A stretch of 7,419 nucleotides of DNA, taken from Candidatus Woesearchaeota archaeon (GTDB lineage Archaea; Nanobdellota; Nanobdellia; Woesearchaeales; UBA12501). The translations under genes and the position numbers were made by a program. The stretch is taken from contig JAPLZS010000005.1 of assembly GCA_026394915.1 (NCBI GenBank), positions 1 to 7,419 on the forward strand, given 5' to 3'. The notes under the pieces are model-generated. The model saw only the letters and a program-made list of their open reading frames with translations. It did not search any database and was not told the DNA's origin. Positions 5,761 through 7,419 of the stretch are shown here, one piece after another (position 1 is the first letter of the stretch; each line of letters starts with the position of its first letter).

Positions 5761-5774
5761 ATAATCGAGTGAGG

Positions 5775-5782
5775 TATTTAAA
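5775..5782 (+). promoter_or_regulatory. TATA box of the winged-helix regulator gene
   Basis: TATTTAAA is centred about 27 bp before the ATG at 5806, so transcription would begin at or one to two bases before the start codon (leaderless). A Shine-Dalgarno-like GAGGTGA at 5784-5790 would lie outside that transcript. It would be present only in one begun further upstream. Confidence 0.65.
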
Positions 5783-5805
5783 CGAGGTGAGCTAAACTAA
5801 TATGC

Positions 5806-6273
5806 ATGAAAAACCAGACAATATCAAAGGATACGCCTTTGGCCGAGATAACTTTAAGGAAGTATGAGAGACCGTTGAATCTTGACCAGAGAGAGCTTGT
5901 GAGAAAGCTTTGCCTTTCGACAGGCCTTCTTCAGCCAGGAGACTCAAGGGACATTGTTGTAGACATTCTGTATGTTCTGCTGAAATCAAGGAAAGATAAA
6001 AAGGAATTGAGCTCAGACGAGATAAAAGATCTTGTGATACAGTCAAGGAAGGATTCCAGCCTTGCAATCGCAGGAGTGGCCTCATCAAACATCAGAAGGC
6101 AGCTCAAGAGGCTCAGAGACCTGTTCCTTGTTGATAAAGTCAAGAACAATTACAGGATAAATGAGCATGACAGCCTGAACAACATCTTCCAGGAGAAGAT
6201 AGAGCAATACCTGCTCCAGACAGTTCTGAGCAGGGTGAAGGATTACATTGATGTCGTTGACAGGGAGTTCTGA
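5806..6273 (+). CDS. Winged-helix-like putative transcriptional regulator
   Basis: This 155-residue soluble, basic protein looks like a DNA-binding factor, and I believe similar proteins occur in DPANN archaea, though I cannot name a family. Residues 1-30 carry ISKDTPLAEITLRKYERP, a conserved-looking N-terminal segment. A winged helix-turn-helix is suggested by helices near 48-61 and 69-80, a recognition helix near 92-106 (SSNIRRQLKRLRDL) and a wing near 108-118 (VDKVKNNYRI). A last helix, about 122-150, may dimerise. The ATG at 5806 is preferred to the ATG at 5802, whose frame closes after about 20 codons. It has its own TATA box, and an upstream dyad at 5715-5742 is a candidate operator for autoregulation (inference). 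It ends in a T-run and converges on the membrane protein gene. Confidence 0.75.
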   Translation: MKNQTISKDTPLAEITLRKYERPLNLDQRELVRKLCLSTGLLQPGDSRDIVVDILYVLLKSRKDKKELSSDEIKDLVIQSRKDSSLAIAGVASSNIRRQLKRLRDLFLVDKVKNNYRINEHDSLNNIFQEKIEQYLLQTVLSRVKDYIDVVDREF

Positions 6274-6318
6274 ATCAGATAAAACCAAACTTATACACAT
6301 AAAACCTTAAGAATCATA

Positions 6319-6334
6319 TTATTTTTTATTTTCT
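6319..6334 (+). terminator. T-rich terminator of the regulator gene
   Basis: ATTATTTTTTATTTTC follows the stop codon by about 45 bases. A T6 run without a strong stem is the usual archaeal intrinsic termination signal. It overlaps the last codons of the convergent membrane protein gene. Confidence 0.5.
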
Positions 6335-6937
6335 TCTTTTCTTATTATTCTTATCAAACAGGTTATTCATCTCTCTGCCCAGATTGTAAAGGACAAGCTT
6401 GAATTCATTTCCAATGTCTTCCCACTCTACCTTCTTTCCTTTCCTGGATTGTGCTCCTTTTTCCATATTCTTCATCTTCATCTCCCGCTTTCTCCTAAAA
6501 TTCTTCTCTTTCCCCTCGTCATAAGCATGTTTTGGCCTGCCCCCTCTTGCAACAATCAAGATATAACCAACTATCAATACCATTACAGGCACTAAGATAT
6601 AGATCAATGTGAATGGGATTATCAATGCAGCATACATCAGAGGGTTCATCACTGCAAGTTTGTAGATCAATGTGATTATCAGTATACTCAATAATGCGCT
6701 CGTTATAGGGGCAAATACATTGAATGGAAAATAAAAGCTCCAGAATATCTCATTTATTATATCTATTATCATTATCAGGAAGAAGAAAGGTATATTCTCG
6801 TTCATGAATGAGATTATCTGCATTCCCCACGCATTGTTTATGCTAAGCGCAACAATATTCGCTATGCCAAGCAGTATAAGGAACATTATAAATCCGAATA
6901 TCTTCCAGAATATTATCTTAAGGACAGATCTTGCCAT
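6326..6937 (-). CDS. Multi-pass membrane protein with a basic cytoplasmic tail
   Basis: I do not recognise a family. The 203-residue product has hydrophobic helices at about 8-31, 48-70, 74-97 and 102-129. Residues 131-203 form a hydrophilic tail with about 24 Lys/Arg against 11 Asp/Glu, ending NNKKRRK. By the positive-inside rule the tail should be cytoplasmic. With four helices the N-terminus (MARSVLK) would be inside too. The tail contains a charged helix (about 142-160) and a second helix around EFKLVLYNLGREMNNLFDK (178-196). No enzyme motif or cysteine is visible. A TATA box 26 bp before the ATG indicates a leaderless mRNA. It shares a short divergent promoter region with the zinc protein gene. 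A role as membrane anchor for RNA, DNA or a ribosome-bound factor is possible but unproven. Confidence 0.8.
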   Translation of the reverse strand: MARSVLKIIFWKIFGFIMFLILLGIANIVALSINNAWGMQIISFMNENIPFFFLIMIIDIINEIFWSFYFPFNVFAPITSALLSILIITLIYKLAVMNPLMYAALIIPFTLIYILVPVMVLIVGYILIVARGGRPKHAYDEGKEKNFRRKREMKMKNMEKGAQSRKGKKVEWEDIGNEFKLVLYNLGREMNNLFDKNNKKRRK

Positions 6938-6958
6938 GATATTATAGAATGAAATGAC

Positions 6959-6968
6959 ATTTAAAAAG
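6959..6968 (-). promoter_or_regulatory. TATA box of the membrane protein gene
   Basis: CTTTTTAAAT on the minus strand is centred about 26 bp before the ATG at 6937, predicting a leaderless transcript. It lies only 15 bp from the TATA box of the divergent gene. Confidence 0.6.
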
Positions 6969-6983
6969 CTTGCGAACCGCCAA

Positions 6984-6993
6984 CTTTAAAAAA
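6984..6993 (+). promoter_or_regulatory. TATA box of the zinc protein gene
   Basis: CTTTAAAAAA preceded by CCAA is centred about 27 bp before the ATG at 7015, supporting that ATG as a leaderless start. It also argues against a TTG start at 6970, which would lie upstream of the promoter. Confidence 0.6.
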
Positions 6994-7014
6994 CAAGGCT
7001 CATTACGCTGTTTC

Positions 7015-7419
7015 ATGAGAATCCCAAAGAGATATGGCCAGTCAAAGTCAAACAAATGCCCGTTCTGCGGCATAGAGGCAGTGTTCCATAATGCGCAAGG
7101 AATCCCAGTCTGCAGGAAGCACAAGGACATGAATCTTCAGGATCTTAAATGCATGTGCGGAGAGCCTCTTGAGTCAAGGACTGGGAAGTTCGGAGCATAC
7201 TTTTACTGCATGAACTGCGGGAATGTTAATTTTAAGAGGGCTATTGAGGTCAATGAAGGAAGACTGAACAGGCAGAAGATGCCTGAGATCGTGACAAGGG
7301 AGAAGAAATACAATAATCCCAAGAAGTTTGAAGAAGTGAAGTCAGAGCTGAAGAAAGAGAAGAGCGGGCCCACAGAGACAACAGTCAGATCTGATGAATT
7401 GGATTTTATGTTTGACTGA
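7015..7419 (+). CDS. Double zinc-site protein (topoisomerase-type zinc ribbon)
   Basis: The 134-residue soluble product carries two likely zinc sites. The first is C15-x2-C18 with C33-x2-H36. The second is C46-x-C48 with C65-x2-C68. The second, CxCGEPLESRTGKFGAYFYCMNCG, resembles the C4 zinc ribbons at the C-terminus of type IA topoisomerases, so nucleic-acid binding is likely. The N-terminus MRIPKRYGQSK is basic. Residues about 75-125 are charged and probably flexible or helical, and the protein ends in an acidic, aromatic tail, DELDFMFD. I believe similar small proteins occur in DPANN genomes, but I cannot give an established name or function. The start at ATG 7015 is chosen because a TATA box is centred 27 bp before it. 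The stop is the last codon of the window, so downstream context is unseen. It is divergent from the membrane protein gene. Confidence 0.8.
   Translation: MRIPKRYGQSKSNKCPFCGIEAVFHNAQGIPVCRKHKDMNLQDLKCMCGEPLESRTGKFGAYFYCMNCGNVNFKRAIEVNEGRLNRQKMPEIVTREKKYNNPKKFEEVKSELKKEKSGPTETTVRSDELDFMFD

Larger units (their letters stand above)
5611..5774. other. Non-coding stretch upstream of the regulator gene
   Basis: No open frame of note occurs here. It holds a small hairpin AGTTC-CAGA-GAACT (5646-5659) followed by TTT. It also holds a promoter-like AAAACCTTTAAT (5666-5677) that would start a + strand RNA near 5701, the strong hairpin at 5715-5742, and a tandem heptamer at 5745-5760. No C/D-box motifs, no T-loop and no tRNA acceptor pairing were found. 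It may be a distal promoter and leader of the regulator gene, or a small RNA gene. Confidence 0.5.

Noticed and set aside
5690..5770. Possible tRNA or split-tRNA half around the 5715-5742 hairpin
   Set aside because: There is no T-loop sequence, no acceptor-stem pairing and no anticodon-arm geometry. The hairpin is a single continuous stem.
5640..5770. Possible C/D-box or H/ACA guide RNA
   Set aside because: No box C (TGATGA) paired with box D (CTGA) is present at suitable spacing, and the hairpin has no internal guide pocket.
5792..6300. Minus-strand open frames opposite the winged-helix gene
   Set aside because: Frames of 71-98 codons overlap the supported 155-residue gene. They show no domain-like pattern.
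6970..7014. TTG start at 6970 for the zinc protein, adding 15 residues
   Set aside because: The likely TATA box at 6984-6993 lies inside that extension, and the ATG at 7015 sits at the expected leaderless position.

Overview
The window looks like a piece of an archaeal chromosome, most likely from a small-genome DPANN-type lineage (Woesearchaeota/Pacearchaeota-like). That lineage call is inference. The supports are an archaeal-type ribosomal protein uS7, a long archaeal-style isoleucyl-tRNA synthetase, A/T-rich TATA boxes placed 26-27 bp before several start codons (leaderless mRNAs), heavy use of AGA/AGG and ATA codons, and short orphan genes arranged singly rather than in operons. I see no rRNA, tRNA, CRISPR array, insertion sequence or integrase.

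Layout, left to right. Positions 1-276 (-) hold a partial, unrecognised gene cut by the window edge. 396-998 (-) is uS7. A 176-bp divergent intergenic region then carries two overlapping inverted repeats that share one arm. 1175-4414 (+) is IleRS, ending at an AU-rich hairpin plus T-run. 4478-5254 (-) is a protein with a C-terminal DUF4145/HEPN-like domain, and 5336-5527 (-) a 63-residue single-pass membrane protein. 5528-5805 is the longest non-coding stretch. It holds divergent promoters, a 28-nt hairpin/operator-like dyad and a small tandem repeat. 5806-6273 (+) is a winged-helix-like putative regulator. 6326-6937 (-) is a four-helix membrane protein with a basic tail. 7015-7419 (+) is a double zinc-binding-site protein, divergent from it.

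How the genes relate. uS7 and IleRS are both translation genes read outward from a shared control region, so coordinated or mutually exclusive expression is plausible. The other genes are singletons with their own core promoters, and the sequence does not tie them into one pathway.

The most unusual structure is upstream of ileS. An AACCT / AGGTT / AACCT series has an exact 26-bp period, so the middle copy can pair with either neighbour (hairpin 1081-1111 or hairpin 1107-1137). The last copy sits on the ileS promoter, and a 27-codon reading frame through the region ends in a TAATG overlap with the ileS start. The second is the hairpin at 5715-5742 upstream of the regulator gene. It fits an RNA stem on the + strand better than on the - strand, but it also contains a perfect DNA dyad core.
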